Part shown: positions 34,101 to 46,249 of the stretch, piece by piece
Position numbering within the stretch: the stretch's first letter is position 1
How the letters are laid out: the number at the start of each line of letters is the position of its first letter
Assembly: GCA_029339195.1 (NCBI GenBank)
Contig: JAPTJF010000167.1
Location: 1 to 64,000 of the forward strand
DNA length: 64,000 nucleotides
Reading direction: 5' to 3'
Origin: Micractinium sp. NFX-FRZ
Taxonomy: Eukaryota; Chlorophyta; Trebouxiophyceae; Chlorellales; Chlorellaceae
Position numbers and translations under genes: made by a program
Notes under the pieces: model-generated
The model's database searches: none
Told to the model about the DNA's origin: nothing
Seen by the model: only the letters and a program-made list of their open reading frames with translations

Positions 34101-36369
34101 GGGAAGGGCACACTCAATTGGTGCATGCTGAGGGCAGGTCATCACGCCTCAGCTGCCTGCGTGCTTGCTGTGCTGCGCTCGGCCAGCCTCCCTGCCATCC
34201 AGCCCACCCACCCCACCATCCCATCTTCCCCCTGTTCCGCACCTGCTTACCGCCGTCCCACCTCCTGCACGCCTCTTCTGCAGCTCAAGGCACTTGAGGC
34301 AGCCGAGGTGGCGCGCAAGAAGGAGGTTGAGCGGGCTGCCGAGAAGCAGCGCCAGAAGGCGGACCTGGAGCGCCAGCGGCAGGAGCGCGTGAAGGTGAGG
34401 CGGGTGGTGAGGCTGCGCTTCGAGTGGCAGGATAGAACTTTTTGCCGCCCTGACTAGGTGCCTGCTAATATGCTGCACGGCTTGTGCTTGGCGGCGCCAT
34501 GCAGGGCGCGGTGCTGCACACAACGCTTGCCACCCACTCTTAGTTCTGTAGCGCATGCAAGTGCGTGGGGATTTCACTCACTCCTCGCATGCACTGCCCT
34601 GCCCTCTTGCCCTGTGCTCAGGCCAAGCAAGAAGAGGAGGCGCGCAAGGTGGCAGAGGAGACCAAGCGCAAGGAGGAGGCGCGGCTGAAGCGGGAGCAGG
34701 AGGCTGCACAGCGCAGGTGTGGGACAGGGGTGGTTTGGGTCCGGAGGTTGAGCTGGAAGCTGGCAGGACAGACCGTGCTGCAGGTTGCGTGTTGTTCTGT
34801 GGGGTTGATGGAATAACTTGTCTGTATTGAGCAGGCATGCTGGTTTACCTTCAGCAACCCAAGTTGTTTTGTTCTGGCCTCGCCTTGCAGGAAGGAGCAG
34901 CAGGAGGCGGAGCGGCGGGAGCGCGAGGAGAAGCAGCGGCGGCTGGAGGAGCAGCGGCGGCGCAAGGAGGAGGCGGCCGCAGCTGCCGCCGCCGCCGCAG
35001 CTGCGCCTCGCCAGCCGGCGCCCAAGCCAGCACCTGCTGCTGCCGCTGCTGCTGCTGCAGAGCCGGCCTCAGGGGCCTCGGTGCCGTCGGCAGCGGGCGA
35101 GAACCGGCCGGCCAACAGCGGAGCAGCCCCCAGCCTGGCAGCGGCCAAGCAACGGCTGCAGCGCATCCAGGAGGCCGCCATCCAGCAGGCAGCGGCGGCA
35201 CAGCAGCAGGGTGGCGGCGGCGGTGGGCACCCGTCGGGCCACTCTGTGAACAGCAAGCCCACGCTGGAGCTGAAGCCGCTGGTGCTGTCCAAGCCTGGGG
35301 AGGCGCCCCGGCTGGGTGCGCCCTCGGCGCCGGCGGCGCCTGGCGCCTCTCGCCAGACGGGCAGCCACGAGCGTGCAGGCCCGCAGACGTACGAGATCTC
35401 GCCCTACAAGTGAGCGGGTGCCAGTGTGCTTTGATGTGCGTGCTGACGACATGCATCCTACGGCCTCGCTGGGGGGTGTGGGGGCACCTGCAGTGTCAGC
35501 CCTGCGCGAGCTGCCCGCCTGCCTGCCTGCTATTCACCCATGGGCCTTCCGCCTGGCCCATCTGCTGTTCATCGATCCTCCCGCCTGTTTCCCGCTGCAG
35601 GAGCGACCACGACTCTGACGACGACCAGCCCAAGAAGCCGGTGCCTGAGTGGGCACGCGGCAACCTGCTGCGTGCGCAGCTGGTGGCGCAGGTGGGGCTG
35701 TGGCAGGCTGCAGACTGGGCAGCGTCCAGGCATGTGCTCGAGTGTCTGCGGACTCGTGCTGCCTGTTAAAGTCCTCACATGTGCTTTGCATGGACAGAGC
35801 CCTGCCTAGACTTGAGTGATAGGGTAGTGGGAGTGTCACCCCCCAGCGCCTGCCCTGCGCCTGCCTTCTCCTGCTGCGGAACCACACACCCCTGCCCACG
35901 CTCCCTCACACTCTGCCTGCCTCACGTCTCCTCCCCTGCAGACGTATGTCGACCCCGACGAGATCTTCCAGCAGCACCAGAAGACCTGCTCGCTGGATGA
36001 GGTGTTTGCAAACGGTGAGAGGGGCACCCGGCTCGGGGAAGCCAGCAGGGCACGCCTGGCGGCTGTTACCGGCGCATTTGAGGGTAGAAATCTGAATCGC
36101 GGCAGCTTCAGGCCTTGCCCCTCTGCTGCTACGGCCTGGCATTTTGCTGGATGCTCCCAGGCCAGCCAGCAGACCAGCTGTGCTCTCACACCGGGCTGTC
36201 TGGCACGGCACACTGCATCACCCTCTGCCACGGTCCCCCGCCTCTTCCCTCCCCCGCAGGCAAAAGCAAGCAGGACTTGAGCCGGCGCACCAGCAGCGGC
36301 AACTGGATCGAGGACCGGGTGACGTGGAAGGAGGAGATGTCATATAAGAAGGCGATGGGCTTCCTTTGA
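31143..36369 (+). CDS. INCENP: Inner centromere protein INCENP (Aurora B activator, chromosomal passenger complex)
   Basis: Scaffold of the chromosomal passenger complex: the N-terminus binds Survivin/Borealin and the C-terminal IN-box activates Aurora kinase. 1088 residues; exons 31143-31370, 31515-31713, 31864-31986, 32192-32335, 32501-34074, 34284-34394, 34622-34716, 34891-35409, 35601-35691, 35942-36014, 36260-36369; all phases close. Seen: a short helical N-terminus (SVLERLRAFGDGKL), four repeats of a PxxRGxRGxxQQ module, a very long Ala/Glu/Gln-rich region, a charged single helix (about 760-880), then the IN-box with PVPEWARG (Trp 1015) through CSLDEVF (Phe 1050) and a TSS motif (1063-1065), the site Aurora phosphorylates in animals. 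Low-complexity expansion makes it longer than the human protein. Confidence 0.9.
31640..32625 (+). repeat. Exon-encoded INCENP module repeats
   Basis: Exons 2 to 5 each carry a Lys-Pro/Arg-Gly module: KPAPRGRRGKQQQ, KPAPRASRRGQKQQQQ, KPAARGRRGRKQQ, KPALRGHRGKQQQQ, each next to an acidic E-P-rich stretch. Exons 3 and 4 start and end in phase 1, so they are symmetric and can be duplicated or skipped without a frame change. Confidence 0.8.
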
Positions 36370-37139
36370 GGGAGGCCTCGATTCGACAGCCTGGCCTCGC
36401 CAATGGGCTGGGTCCTGCTGACGGTGTGCGCTGAGGGTGCTCATGCCAGCCCCGCCCCGACCCCGCTTGGCGAGTGCTGCCAGCAGTCTCGGGCGTCAAA
36501 GGGGTGCTGACTGGCGCGCAGTCACATTCACTCGGGCATCAAGTAGTAGGGCGCGATGTTTCTGAAGTGCCAGCCAGCAAGTACGGCAGCGGGCACTTGC
36601 CGCCCTGGTGCGCTCCGCCTGTCTCGTCTGGTGGCAGCTGCGTGGCATCCTCTTGTATCTTCATTTAAGCTTCTTACTTTTGGCACCTGTAACGCATCAT
36701 ACCCAAATGGTGCTGAACCTCGGTCTGCTCCAGTAGGCAGGCGGGGTGGGCCGGGCTGGGTGGGCTCCACCGCCTGCCTGTACTTCTGTGCGTACTGCTG
36801 CCCCTGCTTCCGTCACACCTCTGAAGCTCACGGTGACGCGATCAAATCGCTCTGCTATTCACTGCGAACCACCGCTCTTGCGGAGGCAAGCGCGCAACAG
36901 ACCGCTATAGGTGAGTGACTAGGGCAAGAGTGAAAGGGACCACCCGATCTCAGTGCCCAATTGCGCCTTCCGGCCGGGTAAAAGCAAGCCAAACCAGACG
37001 GTCACATCAACAAACACGCCGGGGTGACGACACTAGCACTCAGCCAGAGCTCCTCAGCCGCCGCTGCAGGCGGCGCTGCCCGTGCTCACCGCTGCCGCCG
37101 CTGCCCGCCCTGCTGCAGACCCGGGCTGTAGCACCAACC
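36370..37139. other. INCENP 3' flank and formamidase 5' region
   Basis: Tandem + genes separated by 770 bp. The left part is the INCENP 3' UTR up to the TGTAA at 36688; the right part must hold the formamidase promoter and leader. No coding feature recognised. Confidence 0.6.
36688..36692 (+). terminator. TGTAA polyadenylation signal (INCENP)
   Basis: TGTAA about 320 nt after the INCENP stop, on the coding strand. Confidence 0.65.
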
Positions 37140-40100
37140 ATGGCGCCCCGCACTCCGACCCCACTCATCACTGTCGACCCCTCCAAGCCCGCCTGGGAGC
37201 AGAAGACGCCGCTGCACAACCGCTGGCACCCCGACATCCCAGCGGTGGGCGCCCCGCTGCCGCCAGCCTGGCGAAGCGACCGCCCGGGCGGCGCTCGCTG
37301 GTCATGTGCCTACCGCCATGGCAGAGCAAAACGAAGCCCCCGCACCTGTTGTTTCTGCCAAAGCTGCGCATGCCCATATACTTGTTTGAGTGCACCATTG
37401 CTGCCACTGCCCCTTACACACACACTGCACCAGCGCTTCACTACCACTCCCGCTCCCTCCCCCGCTCTCCCCCTGCAGGTTGCCGAGGTGAAGGAGGGTG
37501 AGCTGTTCCGGGTGGAGTGCCTAGACTGGACGGGCGGGCAGATCAAGGACGACGACAGCGCAGAGGACGTGAAGACAGTGAGTAGGCAGAGGAGTGGGCG
37601 GGGAATAACAAGGTTGCAGTTGGGGGCGGCGGGGTTTAGCATGGGCCCCCAGCCCTTGCCTGCCTGTGACATCCTCCCCCTTCCCCTGCCCTGCCTGCCA
37701 TTCTGCCTCGAGCCTGCACCAGCCTTGCTCACCGGCCTGCACTATACTTATGACCACCCCCCTTCCTTTGCCCCCCCCTACAGGTGGATCTGAACCAGGT
37801 CCACTACCTCAGCGGCCCCATCCGCGTGTGTGATGGCGAGGGCAAGCCAGCGCTGCCGGGCGACCTGCTGTGCGTGGAGCTCTCCAACTTGGGGCCCCTG
37901 CCGGGCGACGAGTGGGGCTTCACAGGCACATTTGACCGTGACAACGGTGAGGGGGCTATGGGGCAGGGGAGGGGAGGGGTGGGGAGTGAAGCGAAGGGAA
38001 GGGGAGGCAGAGCAGTCTTGAAGGAGGGGAGGCAGGCTGGCTTGTCTTGCCTGTGGCCTCGCCTGGCCCTTCTTGGTGCCTGCCGTGTGTGGAGCTCTCC
38101 ATCCTGGGCCCGCTGCTGGGCAACGACATGTGCGCTTCACTGGCATCTCTCACGCGACAGGGAGGGAGTGCCTGGCACCCGCCGGCAGCACCCCAGGCTG
38201 CCCTTGGACAGCCTCGCAGGCGTTGCATCCCCACCCTGGCGCTCGCGCCCACCTCCTGCCACCCAACCCCCGCAGGCGGCGGCTTCCTCACCGAGCACTT
38301 CCCCCACGCCACCAAGGCCGTCTGGCACTTTGACGGCATCTACGCCTCCTCACGCCACATCCCGGGTGCGCACGTGGCAGCTCAACGCCCTGTCCACTGC
38401 CCATCGACCCTGATTCCAGTGCTTAGGACAGCAGTACGGACAGCACTTTCTTCAGTACAGCTTCTTCAGTACAGCTACACAGGAGGGGTCCAGCAAGCCT
38501 GCTGGGCCGCTAATGTCCACACCAAGGTCTGCGGCCCACTTCTGAACAGCGCCACTTGTGTGTGTGTCCCTGGCTGCATGCTCAACCCTGCAGGCGTGCG
38601 CTTCCCTGGCCTGATCCACCCCGGCCTGATTGGCACCGCCCCCTCCCACGAGCTGCTGGCCATCTGGAACGAGCGGGAGCGGGGGCTGGTGGAGGCCGGG
38701 CCCGAGGGGACCACGCTGGGAGGGGTGCTGCACACCCGCCCGCTGGCCTGCCTGCCGGGTGCGAGGGCGCAGTGTCGAGTGGTGCGGCAGCACCGAGCGG
38801 CCGGCAGGGCGCCTGCCTGCCTGTCAACAGACGTGCTGTGTGCGCCTGCCCACATGGCCGGCCATAGCGGGGGCAGTTGATAAAGCGCCGCTGCATGCTC
38901 TTCAGGTCACCACTGCCCTGCACACTCACTTTCCCTCCTGTACGGTGCCGCAGAAACCAACGGTACGCTGCATACTCATCACTTCACCCCTCCCCTCCAC
39001 TGGCACCATCCCTCCCTCCCTGCAGAGCCCAAGGGCGCGCTGCTGGGCCAGGTGGCCAAGGGAAGCCCGCAGTGGGAGGCCATCGCAGCAGAGGCGGCGC
39101 GCACGGTGCCGGGGCGCGAGAACGGCGGTGAGCCACGCCCTGCACAGCTGCCTGCTGGGTGCCTGCCCGCCCTCCATGTTGGCACAAGTTGGCTGCGGCA
39201 GATGTGATCACCCCGGCGCCCCTGGCAGACTGCCCTGCCCCGCGTGCAACTGCCGCTTGCCCCCGCCTGCTTACCTGCCCACCCTGCTTCCCTCACTCTT
39301 CCCACTGTGCGCCCTTGGCTCCCCGTCGGCACTCATCCCCGCTCTCCCCAGGAAACTGCGACATCAAGAACCTCACCCGCGGCTGCAAGGTCTACTTCCC
39401 AGTGTTTGTGGAGGGAGCCAACCTCAGCATGGGCGACATGCACTTCAGCCAGGGAGACGGCGAGGTCTCCTTCTGCGGTAAGGCCCGCCCGCCCGCCTGC
39501 CTGCCCGCAGGCCCCCTTTACTGCACTGCCTTTTTCACCCACAGCTCTTTTTACCTTCCAGTGGGAGAAGGGGGGAATTCCCCCCGCCTGCCCCATCTGG
39601 GCCCGCCAGCCGCTGCTCTGTGCCACCGCAGCGTGCCGGGTCCTTCAGGTCCCCGCCCATCTCGCCTCATTGCAAGCACCGATGTGCACCACATGCCCTG
39701 CCCACCCCACCAGGCGCCATTGAGATGAGCGGGTTCCTGGAGTGCAAGTGCGAGATCCTGCGGGGCGGCATGGAGCAGTACCTCACTCCCATGGGCCCCA
39801 CCAAGCTGCACGTGCACCCCATCTTCGAGATCAGCCCACTGGTGAGCGCTGCTGGCGCCAGCTGGCACTGCCAAAGCGACTTTACCTGGACTTTCGGCAC
39901 ACCACAGCTGCCGTGGGTTGGGCACTGGGTCCCAGTTGTGCATTCCCGGCCCAACCAAGCCTCGCGTGTGCCCCCGGGAGGGGAAAGGATGGCTTCTTGA
40001 CACAATCAGCCCCGTTGGTGGGCATTTATGCCCGCCAGCTGTCGCCAAGGGAGGGGCGCTCGTAGCCACTCGGCTGCCTGCCCACCCCGTGCCCCTGTGC

Positions 40101-41504
40101 CGCCCCCCTCTGTGCCCACTGCTGCAGGAGCCTCGGTTCAGTGAGTGGCTGGTGTTTGAGGGGATCTCCGTGGATGAGACGGGCAAGCAGCACTACCTGG
40201 ATGCCACAGGTAGGACGGGGGCAGGGTGCGGGTTGTGTGGGGTGCCGGGATGTGTGATGCGTGCGGGGTGCCCTGGCAGGCAGGCATAGGGAGTGGGTGG
40301 CGGGGTTGTTGTGGGCCGAGAAGACCGGGCGCAGCGGCACACCGTGCATGGCGTGCGTGCTAGGGAGTGTGGCCGGGAGGACGGCCAAGCTCCGACAATG
40401 CCTGCACCTTGTGCACTTTGTGACTTCCGGGGAGCCTCCTCCAGCCCCGCGCCCTCCACCCAACCTTGCGCTCCGCCCCGAGCCTGCCGCTGCTGCTCAT
40501 CAGCGCATCTATCTTCCCTGCACCGCTCCCTCGCGCCCCCTCCCCTTCCCTTCAGTGGCCTACAAGCGCGCCGTGCTCAACTGCATCGACTACCTCTCAA
40601 AGTTTGGGTACACTAAGGAGCAGGTAGGCCCAAGCCTCGGCCAGTGCGAGGGCCAGCATGCACTTGAGGTTAGGGTTCCCTGTTTGCTCAGTGTCAGAGG
40701 TTCAATACTTCTTCGGTACTGTTATATGGCGAAATCCATATAGCACCCCGTTTCCATGCACATGAGATGCACAGCCGGGGCGGCAACGGCGGCGGCCAGG
40801 CAGAGGCCGGGTTCACATAAGAAGGCCTGCGCTGGCTGCTGCTCACCGACCCTTACAATAAGGCGACTCAAAAGGTCGCACCGAATGTGCAATGCACAGT
40901 GCGCTGTACCGCTGCCTGCCCCTCCCACACCTCACCATGCCGCCCTGCATCTCTCTGTCCGCCTGCTTGCCTGCAGGTCTACCTGCTGCTCTCCTGCTGC
41001 CCCTGCGAGGGCCGCATCTCGGGCATTGTAGGTGAGCCAGCCTCTCCTCAGCTAGTGTGGGGCACCTTTGGAAATCAGCGCCAGCAGAGCGCACTCCGTG
41101 CCATGGGCGCGAGCAACTCCAATGCTCCTTGGCCCCGCCTGCCCCGCTCCCACACACACCTGCCCCCTCTCTGCACCGCCCCACAGGCAGACGTGCCCGC
41201 CAGGATGACCACACTTGCCGTCCCACGTTGCCCCCGCCTCGCATGTTCTGCACTGCCCCCGCCCCCGCCTACCACCTTTGCTTGCCACCAGCCCACTGTG
41301 TTGCCCCTCGCCCCGTTTGCAGACGTGCCCAACGCGGTGGCCACCCTGGCGATCCCGGTAGCCATGTTTGACCAGGACGTGCGCCCCAAAAAGGGCGGCC
41401 CGCCCGTGGGGCCACGCCTGGTGGCACGGGGTGACGTGGCAAAGGCCACGTACGACGGGGACAAGCCCACGTTCAAGAACCCGTGCGTCAGCGGCTGCTG
41501 CTGA
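37140..41504 (+). CDS. Formamidase / acetamidase (FmdA family)
   Basis: Cytosolic amidohydrolase that releases ammonia from formamide or short amides. 454 residues; exons 37140-37244, 37479-37577, 37784-37946, 38276-38365, 38594-38758, 39026-39127, 39352-39477, 39714-39841, 40128-40209, 40556-40623, 40977-41031, 41323-41504; all phases close. The sequence follows the family from end to end: TPLHNRWHPDIP, FRVECLDWTGGQI, DLNQVHYLSGP, GDLLCVELSNLGPLPGDEWG, HFDGIYASSRHIPGVRFPGL, HPGLIGTAPSHELL, YFPVFVEGANLSMGDMHFSQGDGE, and a CCPCEGRISGIVDVPNA block near the end. Length is normal. It would feed nitrogen assimilation. Intron 3 contains a long copy of exon 3. The ATG is chosen because MAPRTPTPLITVDPSKPAW matches the usual N-terminus. 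Confidence 0.93.
38080..38160 (+). repeat. Decayed copy of formamidase exon 3 (3' half)
   Basis: GTGTGTGGAGCTCTCC, GGGCCCGCTGCTGGGCAACGA and the following CTTCAC-GGCA words repeat the exon edge at 37866-37946, about 214 bases upstream, with scattered substitutions and small gaps. It lies in the following intron. Confidence 0.85.
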
Positions 41505-41947
41505 GCTGGCGGCTGCCGATGACGTGGCACCGGGCGGCACATGTGGCGCGGACCAGACCCAGATCCACCATGCGCTTCTGCTCACTGCTCGCACATGCTT
41601 TGTACTGCCTTAGTGAGCTGTGACTTTTCGATCCAGCAGTGCCTTCCTTGTCAGATTCTGTGACCTTCAGACACCCTCAGAGTACTGCCCATTGTATCAT
41701 GCCCCCCATCCATCCTCGTCTTCTTTCTCCCCACCCCTCCACAAGCTTGCCCGTGTGCACTCTGTGCAGGATTGTAGCAGGCACAATACTTGCGGGGTGT
41801 TCAAAGTACTTGTAAGCCCTGAAAGTGGTACAGCTAGCAAGCCCTAAGAGAGAGGTCGGGCATGAGGCAGACGAGGCACAGGGGGACGAGTGAGCCGTCA
41901 GAGAGATGTCATGAGGCCCCCAACCAGGACCCGCACTGACGTGATGC
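41505..41947. other. Convergent 3' regions of formamidase and glutamate receptor
   Basis: 443 bp between two stop codons on opposite strands. Apart from the TGTAA word for formamidase, nothing is recognised; no minus-strand TGTAA is visible for the receptor. Confidence 0.65.
41811..41815 (+). terminator. TGTAA polyadenylation signal (formamidase)
   Basis: TGTAA about 307 nt after the formamidase stop, in the right orientation. Confidence 0.65.
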
Positions 41948-44900
41948 TCACACCATGGGGGCTGGAGGCAAGCCGGGCGCCGCTCCTGGGGGCGCGTGCT
42001 GCTGCTGCACGCGCTGCACCGCTGCCATCACTTCCGCCATGAACGCCTCTGCTGCTGCTGGGGCCGAGTGGTCTGAGCCAGAGCTCTCGCGCTCGGGTTC
42101 AGGCCCCTTGTCGCACCCGCTGCCTGACGTCCAGGAAGAAACCACTGCCAGCTCAGCATCTGCTGACGGTGCGCTGGCACTGCTGGCTGCACCCGTGCGC
42201 CGCCGCCCCCACCGCCACCCCCTGCCGCCGCCACAGCCGATGGCGCCGGCGCCGCCGCGTGGCGCGCGTATCGTGCGCAGGTGGCGCAGGCTGGCCTGGA
42301 AGGCCTTGGTTCTTGCCACGTGTTTGGCGGACAGCAGCGCCAGCTGGCTGCCAATCACCAGCAGCACCGCCACGCCCACGCTGCCCGCCAGCATGATCCA
42401 AAGCCCAGAGATGTCTTGGAACGTGACTCGGTTGGACGACTCGCTCACCCCTCGTGTCTTGCAGGTGGCCTCCGGTGGGCTCACATATTGATTGTACAGG
42501 TTCTCAAGCCACCCTGCACCAGCGGCACCCCAGTTGAGAGGGAGGCGGCAGCAGGCGGGCGGGCAGGGTTAGGCGGGCAGCGGGGCAGCACAATGTGGCA
42601 GGGCAAACGAGGCAGTGTGCAGAGCAGCGCAGGCATGTAGAGGCAGGCATGAGCGGCACCGCCCTGTGTTGGCAAGGTTTTATCCTTAGAAGCTGCCTGG
42701 CCCCATGAGCGGCAGTGCAGGGGAAGAACTCACCGGCATCTTTCAGGGACACCAAAATCCTGCTGTACTCCTTAAGCAGGGACTGGTTGTTGAAGTTCGA
42801 GGGGAACGCCACGGCTTGGTCGTACTGCAGAACACGAAACGGGTGCCATGCGGGCTGAGCGGGCGGTGGGGCGGCGCCCGACAGTGTGGGCAGTGGTGGC
42901 AGGAGGCGGCAGCAGCAGCAGCAGGCGTGCCCAGCAGCAGCAGCGGCACAGTATCGGATCTGCAGGGCAGCTGCACCGCCAGGGAGCAGGAGCAGCAGGG
43001 GCAGCAGCAGCAGCAGCAGCAGCGGCGGCAAGATTTTGGCAGGAGGGGTGAGCGCAGTGCCAAGGCTGCACTTACCTCCTCCCAGGTGCCGCCCACCACC
43101 TCGAGGTCGCACTGGCTGGCGGCCTTGAAGTCTGCAGAGGGAGAGGGCCAGGCACCTTGTGCACTCTTGAGGATGGGAGTCGCATGCAAAAGCACAATCA
43201 TGCAGGCCAGCCAAAGCTTCCTCATGCGTGCCTGCCTACAGGTAGCCAGTTTCTGCCAAACCCAGAGACAGCACACCTACCAAGGATGTACGAGTCGAGC
43301 ACGACAGCTTGCACCGCGCCACGCTACACGCAGAGAGGTAAAGAAGGGCAGACGGCGGGGTAAGAGGCAGGACGCAATGCTGGCACGTGGCAGGCAGGAA
43401 CACGAAGCTTCGAGTGGCTGCAGCTCTGCAATTCGCCACCTGCCTGCCCCTGCTGCCCCCAATTGTCCTCACCCGCACTCCCGCACGCCTGCCGACCAAA
43501 CGCTCAAACACCATGGCATGCCGCCCCCACACCAACCTTCCCACACACTGTGTCCGCCCCGCCAGCCAATCAAGCAAGCCACGGCGGGCATCCAGGCAGC
43601 CAGCCCTGCAGCAGCCAGCCAACTCACACGGAGCTCGTCAAACATGGCGTCCAGGTCTGCATCCGAGTCCCAGGGGTAGCCTGTTGCCTGCACACAGGGC
43701 GCACCATCGTGCCGTATGGGAGCGCCCAACTCAGGGGCCAGGGCGGTCCTGCTGGCCGCGCCGGCTGAAACCCCAAAGTCACACACACAAGAGACGTGGG
43801 CACGCCAGGGGGAGGGCAACTGCCACTCTCCCTCCCCCGCCCCGGCGCACCCTGATGCCTCGTTTTGAGATGTCGTTGATGTATTCAGGGTCCTCCCAGG
43901 TGCCCACCAGCTTGCCTGCATCCACAGAGAGAGCGCATGACAATGATGGTGGTAGTGGGGCCTGGGTGCCGTGAAGCCGAGCTGGGATGCATGTGGCGTG
44001 GATGCCCGCCGCAGCCTGCAACCAGGCAACAGCAGCTGACTGCCCCCTTGCCTGGCAGGTCCTCCACGCTGCGGATTGCAGTTCGCAGCTGGTTGGCGGT
44101 GAGGTTGGCGGCTGCGGCGGCGGGGGTGCACACAAGTGGGGGCGTGACCTGGCAGTGCCAGCAGCAAGCAAGAAGCAGCACGGCTCACTCTGCTGAGCAA
44201 CACAGCCGCATTGAGTGGGGTCGCATGCTGCCCTGCCGGTGGCCCCTTGCCCGGTCGAGTTGGATGGGGGCCACTAGGGGTGGCAGGGCAGGGCCCTCCG
44301 CAGCTAGCTAGCTCGAGTGCCCAGCGTGCACGCTGCCACGCCCACTCACGCACCCGTGTTGGCGGTGTAAATGGCGGTCACCACGAGCATCATGAACGCA
44401 AAGATGGCGATGATGAAGCGCCCTGCAAAGTTGCGGCTCTCGAGATCGCCTAGCTGCATTGGAGGGGCAGGGGAGGGGGCACGAGATTGGCAGCCTGGGC
44501 GCGGCGGTGTGGCCAAGGTGGCACCAGTCCTGGGGCGGGCTGGGCGTGGGCAAGCACCCCATGGCAGGGAGCCTGAGGGGACTGCTCACATCCCTCGCTA
44601 GCTGTGTTTCCATACTGCCAGGCCCGCACCGCTCACATCCCCCACTGGGAGTGATGCAATGGTTGCCTGGCCCTCACCTGCATGGGCCGCCCCAGGGAGG
44701 CAAAGATGAGGGGCTGCAGCTCGGGGTAGGGAGGGGCGCTAGGCGGGGGCGGGCGCACGTTGGCCCAGCGCTCCACCCCCCACAGTATGCAGCCCACAGC
44801 CACGGCGGTCAGCACGATCGCCAGCCACACCTCCCTGCACACGTGGTTGGGTAGAAGGCGGGCTGCGGTTGGCGACGCAGGGGCTGGGCAGGGCAGGCAG

Positions 44901-46249
44901 GCAGCGGAGGGACGATGACGCGGTACTGGCATGTTGTGTGGTACTGGCGCTAGAAGGCCCCATGCGCATCCCGCCACGTCGTGGCTCACCACTCAAATGC
45001 ATCGAGGAAGAGCCAGTAATCAACGCCGCCCGTGTCCTGGCTACTGATCAGGACCTTGTAGCCTCCACCCATGGTAGGGTAGGTGAAGGTGAGGCCCTGC
45101 AGGCAGGCAGGCGGGGTGCTCCGGGCACGCGGCAGCGGGTGGCGGTGCTTGTAGCAGCAGGCGCCGCGCCCAACAGCTGCCCAACCAGCACTCTCTAGCG
45201 CCCCTCCGCTCCATCTCTCTCTCCCTCTGTAGCCACGCAGGCAGGGTCGTGCTGCTTGGTTTCTTTCCCCGCCGTACATGCAGGCTGGTACGCTGAGCCA
45301 GTCCCCCACCCATTGCTGCCCATCAAGCCAGCACCTCGACCACGCCCTGCCATCCCCCCCAGCCCGCCTCCCCCCGCCTGCCTCATGTGCACCCACGCAC
45401 CATCTCCAGGTTGGTCCTGCTGACGTCAATCCCCGCCACAGCGATGTCGCACACCCCGTCCCCCGCCTCCAAGTGTGCAAGCATGTCATACCTGCCGGGC
45501 AGGAGGGTGTGAGGGGGCGCTGGTGGGCCGGGCAGAGGTGCTGCCTGTGCAATTGAGGGGGGCAGCAGCTGGCGCTGGCGCCGACACCCCCATGACCAGC
45601 CCGCCCATCGTCCCGCCACCCCTGCAGGCCCTTGAATCCCGCCATGCAAGCTGCTCTTCGCTGGCACTGGGCGTGCACCTGCCTGCCCGCCCCCTGCCCA
45701 CCCGCCCCACCAGTCCAGGCAGGTCCAGTTGAGCCGCGCCCGCGCCCAGCCAAGCTGCTGCCGCACGAGCTCAAACAGGGCGGGCTCGTAGCCGCCAAAC
45801 TCAGAGGGCTCCCTGTCCGCGCAGTACACCACTGCAGGGGGGTGGGTGGCGGCCAGGCCAGCAGGGGAGGTTGGCGGACGGGCGGCCGGGGGGCTGCGCG
45901 GGGCGGGCAGCGGTGGCATGCCGGCAGCAGGTTCACCTGGCGCGTAGTCAGAGGTGCAGACATTGATGGTGCTTGAGCTGGACGACCAGGGGTCTGTCTG
46001 CAGGTCTGGAACTGCCCTGCACGGCAAATGTTAAGTCGAGATGAATGAGCACCGCCAACCCGGTAGCTGGTACTGCAGTCGTGGCGGCAGGCAGGGACGC
46101 GCTGCCGCTGCCACACACTGGCTGCACGCCCGCCGCATCCACGAGTTGCAGCTCCGTGCACTCCCCGAGACCACCACGCACCCCTGGGCGGCGGCCAGCG
46201 GGAGCAGCAGGCCTGCAAGCAAGAGGAAGCGTGACAACGTCCGGCGCAT
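41948..46249 (-). CDS. Glutamate-receptor-like ligand-gated ion channel (iGluR/GLR family)
   Basis: Plasma-membrane cation channel gated by an amino acid or similar ligand. 554 residues; exons 46249-46182, 46016-45937, 45831-45711, 45491-45401, 45096-44990, 44834-44678, 44453-44354, 44111-44052, 43915-43851, 43687-43628, 43323-43281, 43131-43076, 42824-42734, 42513-41948 (TGA); all phases close. Order seen: signal peptide (RFLLLAGLLLPLAAAQG), ligand lobe S1 (DIAVAGIDVSRTNLEM), M1 (VWLAIVLTAVAVGCILWG), pore loop, M3 (FAFMMLVVTAIYTANTAANLT, the SYTANLAA gate), S2 (VEDLPGKLVGTWEDPEY, VLDSYIL), M4 (LWIMLAGSVGVAVLLVI), cytoplasmic tail. The N-terminal LIVBP-like domain of plant GLRs is absent. The exon after M3 uses the inner acceptor (44111) and a GC donor (CAG|GCAAGG). 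Confidence 0.88.

Noticed and set aside
44112..44181. An extended exon of the glutamate receptor starting at the outer acceptor (44150 area)
   Set aside because: It would put the conserved segment after the gate out of phase. The inner acceptor at 44112-44114 restores YTANTAANLT.
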